A stretch of DNA of 64,000 nucleotides from Charina bottae (taxonomy: Eukaryota; Chordata; Lepidosauria; Squamata; Charinaidae), in NCBI GenBank assembly GCA_023362775.1, contig JALMGJ010000002.1:72145414-72209413 (forward strand), given 5' to 3'. Positions 32,626-45,000 of this stretch are shown one piece after another; the stretch's first letter is position 1; every line of letters starts with the position of its first letter. Below the pieces are notes generated by a model. The model was not told the origin of the DNA, ran no database searches, and was given only the letters and a program-made list of their open reading frames with translations. A program made the position numbers and the translations under genes.

Positions 32626-35600
32626 CCCCAATGTATTAGTCCAATGGTCCAGTGTAGTCTTCCTCCACCTGGATCGGAATACAATTTCTATAAACTCTAG
32701 GCAAGATAATTGGGGGTTATGGGAATTCCCTATGGAAGGCACCAATCAAATTGGGAAAGATTAGTTCAATGCTCCCAATGTCACCAAATACTTATTCACA
32801 GCCTGTGACATACACCAAATGACACACCATCAGCACACATGCATAGACTTGTATTCCCAGCTTTATTCAGCCTCATTAGAGCACTGGATATCATTTCTGA
32901 ATAGAAAACAGTGAAAATGGGCTCTCCTGGGATTTGAACTTTAAAACCAGTAAACCACAATGGCAACCAGATGCTTCTGAGAAGTTCAGAAAAAGGCATT
33001 GCAAGCAACCCCCCTACCCAGTTGTTTCTGCATCTGATAACTGGCACTCAGGCCCCAGGATAAGTAAATAGTATCCTTGAGCAGCTGCTGAGAGACTCCA
33101 AGCAGGGCCCACCACCACTACTTGCACATAACTGAGCATTATTTCCCCAATTGCTCCCAGATTAGCAATTCTCCCAATGCTGATTGAGACAGTTGCTGCC
33201 ACTGAGGCTCATTGAAGTCTTAGGGAGCCCTTTAACTATCCGGAGAAAAAAGCTTGGAACAGAACAACCAGAATCTTAAAAAGACATTTGGATTTTTCTT
33301 TTTTCTTAGTCTGAAAGTTCTAAGAAATACTAAGACCTGGGCAGATAAAGTTGCTTTCATCTGGTACCAGTATAAAAATTAACAGTGTCGTCATATCAGA
33401 TTGCAGTGAAGCCCAAATGAAGCCCAGATCGTAGTCCAGCTTATAAGGCAAAATTCCAGTCCTGATTTATTGTTCTGGAACTCCAACACACTACAAATGA
33501 CAGTGTGATACCACCAAAAAGCGGGGGTGGGGGTGGGGGTAGAGATTCTTGCTGCTTACATAAAATATCATGATGTGGAGGGGATGGGAAAGAGGAAAAG
33601 GAATAGATTCAGACTGACCCTTGGCATCAGACCATCCTTAATCACTCTAATGGCAGCACACTGGAAAAAGAATGATGAAATTTTGGAAGATTGATCCTTC
33701 ATTTTACCATTCACATCATTATTCCTTACTACTATTCTTTTCTTTGTTCAACCCTCCTTTTATTTACTTGCCCGGAACTTACCATGGATATCCATCATGA
33801 TAGGAGCCATTTTCGTTGCAAATCTCATTATATTCTGGCTCAAAATGGCTTACAATATTGTGTATTTGCACCCCATCTCAGCTCTTGACCACGGAGAATA
33901 AATCTAATGGAAAAAATGTTTAAAATATTAGCTTAGTCAGAATTTCCTTCGCTAAGCATGAGCATTGCTACTCAACATTGCTTTACGTGAGAATTTTGGA
34001 TCTACTTTATGTGGCGGAGAAGCTCTCACCTTCCTAATTCTTTGTGCTTGAGAAGTATTTGGCTGAAGAGACACCAAACCCTGCCAGCCTAAAGCCTATG
34101 TAGTATTAGCACAAGCTGGAGAGGGTATTTTAATGCCTGACTGGAGAGACAGTGGAAGTGTAGAATTGCTCTCAGGCTTCCCTGGAGTTGAAGAAATGGC
34201 CAGCTGGATGCAGTCCTGAACCAAATGCAGCCAAGGTTTCTGTGGATTCAGACTAACAAGGTGACTGTGCCAGGGATGCTGCTAAAGGCATGGTGGAGCT
34301 GGTACCTAACCTAAGATGTTATGATCCTGGCTCCAGCCCTCCCCCAGAGGTTTAAGTCTTTCTTTTCTATCCTGCGTTCCAGATATATGATTACACTAAC
34401 AGTTTGACAACATAATCTTTCGTAAAAGGGGCTGCCCCCTCCCACATACACCATGTGAGGCATTTCATATTTTGGCAGTATCAAAAGCACCTTTCTGCCC
34501 AACATCTAAATGACAGACAGCATCCACATGGCCACCTTTCCGTTAGCATGGCTCCTGGTGCAGCTTTTGGCAGCAAAGAGCACCTGTCAAATATCTGCAC
34601 CTCACAAAGCTGATAGACAACAGGGTGGCAATCCTATAATAAAGGGTTTTATCAGAGTAGCTGAAGTTTCTGTCTCAAGTCAGATGCTGTGGTAAAGATA
34701 AGATACCTGGAGAGCCAAAACAGACCATTAAAACCTTCATTCCAAATCAAGGTATTTCATGGAAATTCTCCAAGAATATATTACTACTGCCAATTTTTTA
34801 TAAAAGAACCTGGAAGTTTATTTGAAAATGTGAAAGCATCAAGAGACAAAGGGTTTGTTTGTGTTGTTTTGTTGCTATATCTAGCTCATTTAGTCATTTT
34901 GTCAATGACTTAGCCGTTTTCCCATTTCCTGTCTTACCAGACAGTTTGTATTCCAGCCGAGGTTTCAACCAGGTGCTAGAAGTCCAGCTGAGCAAATATA
35001 TTATAGGGGAACTTTTCTGAGACAGAAATAATTCCAATCCAATGGCAGCTCAAGATATTTGGGGACATGACTGGGATGGAGAATGAATTACATCTACTCC
35101 TTCCCCAGCATGCACACACAAAAACACGCCCTTTCCAACAACTATACACTCCCAAAATGTGAACAAAGTAGTAATTTCCCTCATTTGCAGTCTTTATGAA
35201 AACTGAAAAGCCAATATAGATGGAGGAGGAGGAGGAGGAGGAGGAGGAGGAGGAGCTTATATGTCTCACTGAACCACTGAGTAGAGCAGTGGTGCTCTTC
35301 AGACTCTTAGCAGTCAAGACAGAAGAAAAATTGAAGGAAGGGTAAAACCTGAAGGCCATTCAGCAGTCTGTTAGAACTACTGAAATGGAGCAGAGCTGCA
35401 AATTTCGTGTACAGAAAAAGAATATTGTTTAAAAACAGAGCCCATGAGCATATTAGAGAGATCCAGGTTAATCTTACACCCTTAGCCCACCCAAGCATAA
35501 AGAAATGCACGCTTAGACATGGAAGGTATGAAAAGTAAGTACAAAAGAGTCCTTACGTTTATTCATTCCAGGTACAGCATTTTTGGTAGATAAATGATGT

Positions 35601-36296
35601 TCCATTTCTTCTTTGTTTCCCTAAACTTAATACCTCTTGCCCTGCTTGCTGCAAGAGATGTGTGTAGAAAGGGGGGGAAATCTCCTAGGCCCATCCATGG
35701 CCGAGGCTAGAGCAGCACACAGCCATGTGCTTGCTCCCAGTCCAAGGAGGAGAGAGAAAAAGAGAAATGAGGCCTAGCACATGGCCTCTATCCATGGAGA
35801 GGAGCAGCCACATGCTGCTTCCTCCTCATGGAAGAAAGAATGCAGAGAGAGAGAAGAGGAAGTAGGAGTGGCCACACACAGCTTCCTCAAAAGCATGGAG
35901 AGCTTGCATCCTAGAGCAGCCATCCATATGCTGATGAGGCATGCTGGATTTGCCAGGATCTCCAACAAAATCAAGGCCACCTTGCCTGACTCCTCTTGAG
36001 CAAGACAACTGACTCTTTCACAGAAGGGCTGGTGACTATACTAAATGGCCACTCTGGTTGAAAAGGGATAAATACTGAAAAATCCACAGTTATGTGACAT
36101 TAAAGTGACTGGTCTGGTTGGCAGTCCAGCAAACATTCTTGTTGGGAATTCTTTTCCCCATATTTTAGTTGTTTGTCAAGACAGATTGCAATAAAAAGCA
36201 AAGTAAGATACAAATAGTAATCAAAATATTTTAAACAGATAGGTGAAAGATCAAGCCAACTAAATTGCAGTATTTACTGTTACCATTTGAGTCATC
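32626..36296. other. unassigned sequence
   Basis: No gene seen. A possible MITE half lies near 32640-32745, a GGGGGT tract at about 33521-33541, and a GGA trinucleotide array at 35221-35255 (listed separately). The stretch 35690-36010 is GAGA-rich with overlapping frames on both strands but no recognisable domain. Confidence 0.45.
35221..35255. repeat. (GGA)n microsatellite
   Basis: About eleven perfect GGA units. A poly-Ser reverse frame here is an artefact. Confidence 0.96.
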
Positions 36297-36812
36297 TTAT
36301 GAGGCAATAGACAAATCTAAATAAAAAGGTACTAGCCTACAGACAGAAGCAGATGGAACTTCCCTTGCCCTGGCATTCCAAGGCCCTCCATCAGTTCCCA
36401 CCAAACATTCTTCAGAAGCTGGTGGAACAGAAATAAAAGTGTATCCCAAAGTTCTTGAAAGATCAAACACTGACCCAATCATATCAGAGAATACATCTTC
36501 CAGATAATTTGGGATCCTTCCAGATAAAGCTTTTATTACTTGATAACTCCACACACGCACTTATAGAATTTTATGACATCCTCCATTTGTAACCCTCCTG
36601 CCTCTTCCTGTAATTTTTTTAAATATTTCTTTTCTTTCCACAGGAAACTTGTTAAGGATGAAAAGACAAAAAAGCTGCAAATACATTTTGACTAATAGTG
36701 CTAGGATCTGGGGGGAAAATGGTCCCAAGTCTTTCATGGATTTATAGGTCATACCTAGCAGTTTGAACTGTGGCTGGAATTGTACCAATACCTCAAAATA
36801 TTGTACTGACAT
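36297..36812 (-). mobile_element. L2-like LINE ORF fragment
   Basis: Reverse-strand blocks QFKLLGMTYKSMKDLGP (about 36740-36790) and, further on, VIKALSGRIPNYLED (36490-36535) resemble consecutive pieces of an L2-type C-terminal region (QFKVLVxTYKAL, then P-x-YL-x-[DE]). The two pieces are separated by about 180 bp of unrelated sequence and belong to an older subfamily than 28930-32062. Confidence 0.5.
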
Positions 36813-37056
36813 TCCCCAGCCCTAACTCTGAAGACAATTGGATGAGGTCCTGTTCCAGATGCTTCCTTTGCTGGAAGTTAAATGATCATTACAAATAGCA
36901 ACAAGCAAAAGTATTGTGTTTATAGTAGAAGACAGCCTGGCCACATCTACTGGAATGTAGAAAGATCAATGCAACCTTCCACCAAGATGTTAGATTAATA
37001 ATTAGATGATTTGGTGGTAATTCACCATTTGGGTATAAGGTTTATCTTGTAATAAA

Positions 37057-37085
37057 ATACATACATACATACATACATACATACA

Positions 37086-37116
<31 letters not shown>

Positions 37117-37129
37117 CATACATACATAC
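37057..37129. repeat. (ATAC)n microsatellite
   Basis: About 70 bp of ATAC units with one interruption near 37086-37090. Confidence 0.96.
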
Positions 37130-38300
37130 GAGAGGATGAAAGGGACAGCAGTCTGCAGGACTACCAGATGCAGAAATAGAAGATAGTGAAAACAATAAAT
37201 ACATAGCTACCTTGATCCATTCCCAAATGACATTAATACAGCTCTTGAGCGATCCATAAGGAAAGGTTGAAACAGTCCATCACTTAAAACACATCTTAAG
37301 CAAAGAGTGAGGCAAGATTTGGGAGGCTCAGTTATTAATGGAATAGAATTCATCTACAGAACTGAATATAATATAATGTTTTTTAAAAGCCTGTAAAATA
37401 TATAATATGTAAAAGCACATAATTCAGATTTGGTAGGATAGGATAAATAGATTTTAGAATATTTGAAACATGGCAATCACCTTTTACGTTTTCAGACAGA
37501 GTTCAATCAGTACTAGCGATATAATCCCCGTCGTTATCAGATTGCTACAGTGTAGTTCCCATCACAGCCCTTGGGCAGTTTCATATTTTGGCTACTGATC
37601 CAGCATTGTACATAGGGAAGTATTAAAAAACAAAAAACAAAGGGAGAACATGTAGTATTGAATTGCTTTTACCACAAAATTGTGTGCAACATAGCGTTAA
37701 GGTCACTTTCATTTACCAATAAACCAGAATTAACTTTGGCACAAGTATAAAATTGCTACCGAGAATAAAGAAGCATCGCTGTATTTTTTTTCTGTGACTT
37801 TGCCCACTGAACACCTTTAAAGGCTCCACTTTTCTCAGCCAGTACTTGAGTAGTATTTTTATGATGTTTCTGCACAGTTACTATCAGTGTTATTTAAGGC
37901 TCTCAGTCATTGCAAGGCTCTTGTCAGGGTTTTAAGGTAACTGTGCAGCTTGGCGGAATTACCTTCCCAGTTACAGTCTATAAACACCTACATTAAAAAT
38001 TACCCTGCACTAGCTCTTTATACAGAGAAGCCTCGGTCCAGTCAGCTAGATGGGTGGAAATCTGTCTTGACACCAGTTTACCCTTCCTAGCATCTTCCTG
38101 ATAGCCAGTCCAATTATCAAACAGCCCCACTGCAGTAGGAGAAAGAAGACCACAGACCTGACAGAATACCGATTTGCCTCAGTCACACTTGACAGGTCTT
38201 CAGTTTGTTCGTTCATTTGTCTACTTCGTATGCTATGCTAAGATAGGAAAGGTCAGTAGGTGTACAATAAGTGAAACATATGAGGATTAAGGGACCAAAG
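37130..38300. other. unassigned sequence
   Basis: No gene or repeat recognised. 37770-38060 is repeat-free and could be tested for conservation. Confidence 0.45.
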
Positions 38301-38513
38301 AAAGCCAGTTTGGTGTAGTGGTTAAGGCACTGGGCTAGAAACCAGGAGACCATGAGTTCCAGTCCCACCTTAGGCACAATGCCAGCTGGGTGACCTTGGG
38401 CCAGTTCCTCTCTCTCAGCCCCAGGAAGCAGGCAATGGCAAACCACTTCCGAAATCTTGCCAAGAAACTGCCAGGCAGTCGCCAGGAGTCAAAAACTGAC
38501 CTGAAAGTACACA
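38301..38513 (+). mobile_element. tRNA-derived SINE (second family), full-length
   Basis: The forward copy has internal Pol III promoter boxes: A box TGGTGTAGTGG at 38311-38321 and B box GAGTTCCAGTCCC at 38354-38366. Between and after them come GGCTAGAAACCAGGAG, GCTGGGTGACCTTGGGCCAG and a 3' part ending CAAAAACTGACCTGAAAGTA before a short CA array. The AGCCAGTTTGGTGTAGTGG start is shared with copies at 4485-4698 (-), 15060-15298 (-) and 43292-43386 (+). I recall this as a squamate tRNA SINE with a MIR-like body. The exact family name is uncertain. Confidence 0.85.
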
Positions 38514-39193
38514 CACACACAAAGGAGCAAATATTCTAAAATATGCCATGCTTTTGTTTACAACAGAGAGCAGTATTTGTTTTTCTTATAATTAAAATGA
38601 CATTTTTAACTTCAGTTTTCAATCATTAGCTGTATAATAAAAAAATAAAAATCTAATAATACTTTCCTTTTGTATGATTAAATTGGAATGTAAGAAAATT
38701 AGGATTCATGATCACAGTACTCTGTAATCTGCTGACACAATGTCCCCCAACCTAGATAGTTCCTATAATTCCTATTCAGGCTGGAAATTCTGGAAGCAAA
38801 CACATTTAGAGAGCAGAGTAATGCAATGGAACAGTACAGAGATATGGATCACACCATCACTTAATGTTGCATGTGATTTCAGTCTAAATTCTGGGATTTA
38901 ATACCAGCTGCTAAGATTAGATTGGCCATTGATATATTGATTAAAAAAAGAAGACAAAAGAAAACAGACTTACCTAGAAATGGATACATGAAGTGTATGC
39001 TATAATTGCTATACCACATCATATTTTTCACCATAGCAGTAAAGAGTGAGAAGATAATCCGTGTGTTTGCTGTCCAACTGCTCTTGTGGTTCAGATTTGG
39101 AGTGAGAAACTATTCACAGAGCATGCCTTCAAATAAGGACAATAGTTGGACAGCCCTTCAAATAAACCAGTTGTCTTCTGTACCTTGGGATGC
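38514..39193. other. unassigned AT-rich sequence
   Basis: Nothing recognised. Confidence 0.5.
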
Positions 39194-39201
39194 ATAGCCT
39201 A

Positions 39202-39616
39202 ATAAGAGCTGGACCGTAAGGAAGGCTGAGCGAAGGAAGATAGATGCTTTTGAACTGTGGTGTTGGAGGAAAATTCTGAGAGTGCCTTGGACTGCAAGAA
39301 GATCAAACCAGTCCATACTCCAGGAAATAAAGCCAGACTGCTCACTTGAGGGAATGATATTAAAGGCAAAACTGAAGTACTTTGGCCACATCATGAGAAG
39401 ACAGGATACCCTGGAGAAGATGCTGATGCTAGGGAAAGTGGAAGGCAAAAGGAAGAGGGGCCGACCAAGGGCAAGATGGATGGATGATATTCTGGAGGTG
39501 ACGGACTCAACCTTGGGGGAGCTGGGGGTGGTGACAGCTGACAGGGAGCTCTGGCGTGGGCTGGTCCATGAAGTCACGAAGAGTCGGAAGCGACTGAACG
39601 AATAAACAACAACAAA
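39202..39616 (+). mobile_element. Bov-B (RTE) LINE, 5'-truncated, subfamily B
   Basis: A 415-bp Bov-B tail flanked by an 8-bp direct repeat ATAGCCTA (39194-39201 and 39617-39624). It ends in AATAAACAACAACAAA. The C-terminal ORF2 frame is open from the left boundary to the terminal TAA at 39603-39605 (about 133 codons): WTVRKAERRKIDAFELWCW, SNQSILQEIKPDCSLEGM, YFGHIMRRQDTLEKM, RGRPRARWMDDILEVTD and VHEVTKSRKRLNE are visible. No catalytic residues are included, so this is an intact piece rather than a gene. The 3' variant AGAGTCGGAAGCGACT separates it from the copy at 25432. Confidence 0.95.
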
Positions 39617-39624
39617 ATAGCCTA

Positions 39625-40214
39625 CTAGTGACTGTATCATATCAAGATACAAGAGAAAACCATGAATGATGGGAAAAAGTACAAGGAGAAAGGTTAGCTT
39701 CTTTAACCTATTATTTCCCCCTTTTTATTTACTGTTTTTGTCACACACACACCTTCAAAACAGCATAAAGATCTAGCACTCTATACATCAGAAATGTACC
39801 AAGAGATGCAGGGGTGATAGACAATCTGAATTCTGATTCTAAATTGGGATCCACTGTGATCCTATCAGAGCAGGATTTGGAGGAAACATCATACTTAGCA
39901 AAAATGAACCCTAAACTGTTCATCTAAGTAAATTACTGCCTTGAAGTCCTAGAGCACTATGGAAAATACAACGGACCTGAATAAGATATTGCACTCAAAT
40001 ACTTGGGCACACCAACTATCATTAAAAAGAAAAAAGAAAATAATTTGACCTGTACAAGAAAAAATGCTATCTACTTTTCTGGAGAATTCTTAATAATAAG
40101 CCAATTAAAAATTATACTTGCACATTCAGTATTGTTGACATTTATTTCCACTGTCAGTGGTGAGAAAACTGGTAATTAAGCTGTCCTATCAGGTGACAGC
40201 AACAACAGTGGTTG
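39625..40214. other. unassigned sequence
   Basis: Nothing recognised. Confidence 0.5.
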
Positions 40215-40380
40215 CTTTATTTGATTATTTTTATATCTTTCCTTTTCTATAACACCACAAGGTGGCATACAAAGAAATCACCCCAAATTCTATTCCCACA
40301 ACAGTGCTGTATGGTAGATTGTTGGGCTAAAATAGAATGACTGATTAAACTCCATGGTCTTTTTCTTGTCTTGAGTCAGA
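40215..40380 (-). mobile_element. possible MIR/L2-type 3' fragment
   Basis: CACCACAAGGTGGCATACAA and TTCCCACAACAGTGCTGTAT then GGTAGATTGTTGGGCTAAAA resemble a reverse-strand MIR/L2 3' region (compare 22975-23020 and 25375-25430). Diverged. Confidence 0.4.
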
Positions 40381-41008
40381 CAGGCATCAGGAGTAGCACA
40401 AAGGCCTAATAGCTAGCAAATAGTGCTTTTCAGCTCCCACCTCACCCCGTTTTCCTACCCCTCTCAAGCTTCTAGGCCTTTGGAGCAATACTAAAGAGGT
40501 GTGCAGATTACAGAGTGACCCAGTGGGAAAATTACATTGGCAGATGACAGCAGATGTGGTAACTAACGGAAAACAGATGTCTGCCTTCGTGTACGGGGAA
40601 AGTTAGGACATGGGCAACATGCACAGCAGTGCCAAATCCTGACATCAGCTTCTAGCATATTCCTAGGTCACATAAAGCAATCCTAAAGGCCAGGAGATAA
40701 GCTGGGTTTAATTGCAAGGCAAGTCCTAGAATCCTCTGCAAGATGTAGAGAACACTCCTCAGCAGATAAATGGAATGAAGGTTGGAAAAATTTCTATTCA
40801 GGGCTTAAATTCATTCATTCATTCATTCATTTTTTCATGGGCAGCATTCTTCACATTTTGGGGAAACTGATAACAAAACTAAATAAAATACTGATGGGGA
40901 GGGGGGTATTAAGTGTTCCTTACCAATCCTTCGAACCCGCAGGATGCATCCGGGTCCCCTTCCCCAGTTTACCTTTGTCTCTTTTGAAGGCAGCTGGAGA
41001 CGCTAAAC
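40381..41008. other. unassigned sequence with short (ATTC)n
   Basis: An ATTC array of about five units lies at 40810-40832. Nothing else recognised. Confidence 0.5.
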
Positions 41009-41290
41009 CAGTGGCTCTTAAACTGTTAGACTCAATTACCCCTTTTCCCATACTTGATTGATGGCATTACTCCCCCCACACAAAAAAACCCAGTCAGTGT
41101 TGTTTTACAAAAATATCTCAGTAGTGGCAGTCCCAAACTGGATCCTCAACTCATAAGCAAGCGATTATAAATTACTCCATTACCCCCAGGATATGCCCAA
41201 ATCTATACATAAAATAAAATTATACATAAAAATGTACAAAGTCAGGATGGGCAGTGCACCTGGCAGTCACCAAGGGAAGGGTCCAGAGGC
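41009..41290 (+). mobile_element. possible hAT-like fragment
   Basis: CAGTGGCTCTTAAACTGTTA followed by CTCAATTACCCC has the look of a hAT terminal sequence (CAGTGGTTCTCAAACTG-type). I could not find the matching right end, so the end coordinate is approximate. Confidence 0.3.
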
Positions 41291-41293
41291 ACA

Positions 41294-41400
41294 TCAATTT
41301 GTTGGGTTCTTGGTGCTCTCTGAGCTTGGTTGTTTTCTTGAAGATGTTTCATTACCAGGCTAGGTAACATCATCAGTGCAAGGGAGAGTGGGGTTTGCTG
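41294..41400. repeat. interspersed repeat of unknown class
   Basis: A 42-bp stretch (41331-41372) including TTTCATTACCAGGCTAGGTA recurs at about 43250-43292 with few differences. The unit is noncoding. I recall similar wording as a common squamate repeat but cannot classify it. Confidence 0.5.
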
Positions 41401-41500
41401 GTTGTTTATATGTATATGAGATACCCTCAGGGAAAGGCTTGCCCTGCCAGTCTTGGTGGAAGTGTGGCTTTCTCCTTGATGGTTCCTTGATAGGTACTGC

Positions 41501-41558
<58 letters not shown>
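41501..41558. repeat. (ATCT)n microsatellite
   Basis: About 14 ATCT units directly abutting the 3' end of the reverse-strand L2 copy that follows. Confidence 0.96.
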
Positions 41559-41559
<1 letters not shown>

Positions 41560-42965
41560 ATACGACCACCTATCTCATATAATGATCCTATGTGACTCAC
41601 AACAACCAGTAAAAACAAGAATAAAAACAAAACCACCCTTCCCACCAGGCACCAGACCAACCAAACTATTCACCTCCTGACTCAACCCCCATCCTAGCCC
41701 AACACCTGGGGGAAGAGCCAGGTCTTCACAGCCTTCCAGAAGGTTAAAAGGGTAGGGATCCCTCGGACCTCAGGTGAGAAGCTATTCCAAAGGGCTGGGG
41801 CTGCTACAGAGAAAACAAGCCTCTAAGGTCCCATCAGATGACAGCATTTAAGGGAGGAAACCCGGAGTGCCCCCATCCTATCTGACCTAGTGGGACAGGG
41901 AGATACCCTCAGGGAGAGGCGGTCCCACACATACTGTAACCTGGCCCTGTGCCACTTAGGGCTTTAACGGTGATAACCAGCATCTTGAATTGCACCCAGT
42001 AAGCAACTGGGAGCCAGTGCAGCTCACAGAGCAATGATGTAACTTGGGTGAACTGCGGGGCACCCAGAACTGCATGCACCCCTGCATTCTGGACTAGTTG
42101 CAGTTTCCAGATGGTCTTTAAGGGCTGCCCCATGCACTGTGCATTGCAGTAATGCAATGGGAGATGACTAAGACATGAGTGAGCATGAGCAAGGTCTCCT
42201 GGTCCAGGAATAGGCACGATTGGCACATCAAGATGAATTTCTGCAAAGGCCCCCGTGGCCACGGCTGTTACCTGTTTTCCAGCAGAAGCCACTCTTACCA
42301 CCGCAAGGAAGTCCTAATCAAGTCTCTTGCCTGTGTCCAGTCAGCTTCGTCCCTCATCTTCCTCCAGTTATGATCTAGGCATTTCATCTCCCGGAGCTGC
42401 TCCATAAACCAGGGAGCCCAATGGGATCCAAGATCACAGAGTCTTCATAGGCATGATCTGGTCCAAGGCCCTTGTCATGAGCAAATTCCAAGCCATGACT
42501 AAGGCCTCAGCTGAATCATGCACTAGAGCCTCAGGAATAATTCCAAGCTCCCTCTGGAACCCTATTGGGTCTATCAGTTCCCTGGGGAGGACCATTCAAA
42601 TAGGCCCAACCTCCCTGCAGTGGGGGTGGCTACAGAGAACTCTATGGCCAAGAACAAGTGATTTGCCAGGGCAAGGGACTGATGTTAATGTGCCTCAACC
42701 CCAGATCACCTTGCCACTGCTCCGAGACAAATACCTTATCAAATGTGTGACCACCACTCACCACCCACCTCCTGTGAATCAGGTCATCAATAAACTGGAT
42801 CAGGTCCACTGCTGCCATGGTGGCCATGAACTCCCAGGCCACCTCCAACTCTGGGCCCAGAAAAGGCAAGTTGAAGTCCTCCAGCACCATCAATCTGGAT
42901 AACTCCACTGCCAACTCTGCAACTTCTAATTGCTCCTTGAAGCTGCGTGTGGTGGTATATATGTA
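41559..42965 (-). mobile_element. internally deleted L2-like LINE
   Basis: Reverse-strand copy with its 3' end at 41559. Reverse frame 42642-42980 contains the endonuclease C-terminal part (LEDFNLPFLGPE, EFMATMAAVDLIQFIDD, FVSEQWQGDL). 42300-42640 matches the endonuclease-RT linker of the copy at 29720-30010 (CTGGAGGAAGA..., GTGGTAAGAG). Reverse frame 41909-42301 then resumes with TAVATGAFAEIHLD and [18 protein letters not shown], equivalent to 31260-31480. The whole RT catalytic core (equivalent of about 30020-31255) is missing at a junction near 42265-42300. Neither frame is intact. Confidence 0.85.
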
Positions 42966-43231
42966 GTCTGAGGTGAGCATCCATTATCATCAGACGTACA
43001 ATTTTTGGGCCACTTTGTTGCACTATTTTCCATTCAGCTGCATAATTTATTGGAGGTCTGTATCTTACATTGATGAGCAGGGAATGCTGTCATAGCCATC
43101 CATGCAGAAAGAATAGTTGTTTCTTGGTGGTGGTTTGCCTACATGCACATTTCTCCCATTTGTCTGCCTTCTGAAGTGTATGACACCCATATGTGGTTCC
43201 AACAGAAGAGAATATATGTAGCTCAGGGTTG

Positions 43232-43291
43232 AAAATTTGGTGCTGAGTTTGTTTTCTTGGAGATGTTTCATTACCAGGCTAGGTAAAATCA
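43232..43291. repeat. interspersed repeat of unknown class (second copy)
   Basis: Shares TTTCATTACCAGGCTAGGTA and flanks with 41331-41372. Ends exactly where the next SINE begins. Confidence 0.5.
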
Positions 43292-43386
43292 TAAGCCAGT
43301 TTGGCCTAGTGGTTAAGGCAACGGGCTAGAAACCTGGAGTCTGTGAGTTCTAGTCCCGCCTTAGGCATGAAAGCCGGCTGGGTGAC
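43292..43386 (+). mobile_element. tRNA-derived SINE (second family), 3'-truncated
   Basis: AGCCAGTTTGGCCTAGTGGTTAAGG with an intact A-box region and a B-box-like GAGTTCTAGTCCC, continuing to GCCGGCTGGGTGAC. The body after the GGGTGACC block is missing, and hAT sequence follows directly. Confidence 0.82.
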
Positions 43387-43450
43387 ACACCAGGACACCG
43401 CAGGCGACACGGTAGTGTGTCGCGACACACACTTTGGAAAGCTATGCTCT
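43387..43450. mobile_element. hAT MITE, right-end fragment
   Basis: GTAGTGTGTCGCGACACACA and CTTTGGAAAGCTATGCTCT match the right end of the element at 22722-22955 (TGTGTCG motifs, TTTGGAAAGCTCTG end). The left two thirds are absent. Confidence 0.7.
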
Positions 43451-43879
43451 ACAATTAATTTCACAATCCATAGACTGCAGGAATGCATCTAGGTTAACCA
43501 AATGTACAAGAAAGCATTCTACATAACGAATCTGGACAATAGAAGCTCTTACTTGAAAGATGATTCATATGTCCAGGGTTCACCTTCTCCAAATCCAATA
43601 GAAAGACCTAAAGCTTTGCTGTTGGGTTTTTTTTCTAAAGTAAATAGAATCACTGTAGCACCTTACCCAGCAGAGGGTCTATCTAGTTTTACAACAATTG
43701 GTATCTCTGTATCAATGGGAATAACTTGGCTCTGGATGTCTTTTGGCAGTGAAGGGAGGAATAGAGCAGCAGAATCTCCTACAGAGAAGACTAATGTTCT
43801 GCTTCGTCTCTTTTTATTTATTCTCCCCTTCTCTCCCCCCCCCCCCATTTGATGAGAATACTTTGACTGAGTGAGACCC

Positions 43880-43945
43880 ACTGCAAAGAGTCTACCATGG
43901 TAGAGATGGGTGGGGATAAATCCAAATAATAAATAAATCATTCCT
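43880..43945 (+). mobile_element. L2-like LINE 3' end
   Basis: GAGATGGGTGGGGATAAATC followed by AATAATAAATAAATCA is a forward-strand L2-like 3' terminus. A run of 12 C (43835-43846) lies just upstream. Confidence 0.5.
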
Positions 43946-45000
43946 TACTCTTCACTTTTGTATCAACCTCAAACTTCCTTCTTCTTTGTCCTTCTGACAT
44001 GAGACTGATGCCAACTTTGAAGTGAAGGAAGAATTCTTCAGCAGTTCTGAAGAATTATGTGCCACTGGAACTAGAAACATTCCCACACTCATTTCAGAGT
44101 TTTACCCTAGTCACTTCAATAGACTAAAATGAAATGTGAGTATCACAAATTTTAGCTAGATATCAATACAGGAGTTTTTCCACCCATGGCACCGCACTTT
44201 GCCCACAGAAAGTGATCTAAAGAACAAATAGTCATTAGACTATTAGTATCAATCTGAAATCAATGAAAAAAAGGACTAGAATCCAAACCATCTATACTTG
44301 AAGAACCTCAGCTGAAATGAGTTGGGCTAATTTTTAATAAAACATGACAGAACTGCATCGTGGTAAAAACTCAAGATGGGAGGCTGAGCTATGAACTTAA
44401 ATACATGTATGTTTATTGAGAAGTAAGTTCCAGCCCCACTTGAATTTTTAGACTTGCTTTCACTTACTTCCAAATAAATTTATCTAAGCTTGTAGTCTTC
44501 ATAATTTTAATTCTATCCTGTTTTTTAAGAACCAAGCATTTACCATACCTTGAAAATGAGAAAAACAATCAAGCCTTAGAACTGAGGTTTGCAGAAATAA
44601 TGTTACAAAGTAGATTTTGATTCTTATGTGAACTGAATGTTTCTGTCACCCTTTTTCTGACTTCTTGCAGTTTTCAGTAGATAATTATTTTCAATTCTAC
44701 AGATCATTTTCCAGAAAGAACTATAAGAGAATTAACAGTAATATCCTATATATTTTGCCTGTTCAGAAGTAAAGCCAATTGAATTCAGTGGCACCCAATG
44801 CCCAGACAAAGGTACGGGCTGCAGTCTTAATTTTTAAAATACAATTAAATAAAGAAAATCAACAAAACTTTGTGGGTTGAGGCTTTGACTGTGACGTCTA
44901 AACATGTGTGTGTCCTATCACATCTGCCCTCTGTGGTCCTAAGATGTTTTGTACAAACGACTTTATTTTTGTTGTAAGAAAATATATTTTACTAGGCAGC
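43946..45000. other. unassigned sequence
   Basis: No gene or repeat recognised. Confidence 0.5.

Noticed and set aside
34976..35510. Reverse frames with a poly-Ser run
   Set aside because: The run comes from the GGA array at 35221-35255, and the flanking peptide has no features.
42453..42902. 149-codon forward frame
   Set aside because: Antisense to the L2 endonuclease/linker remnant.
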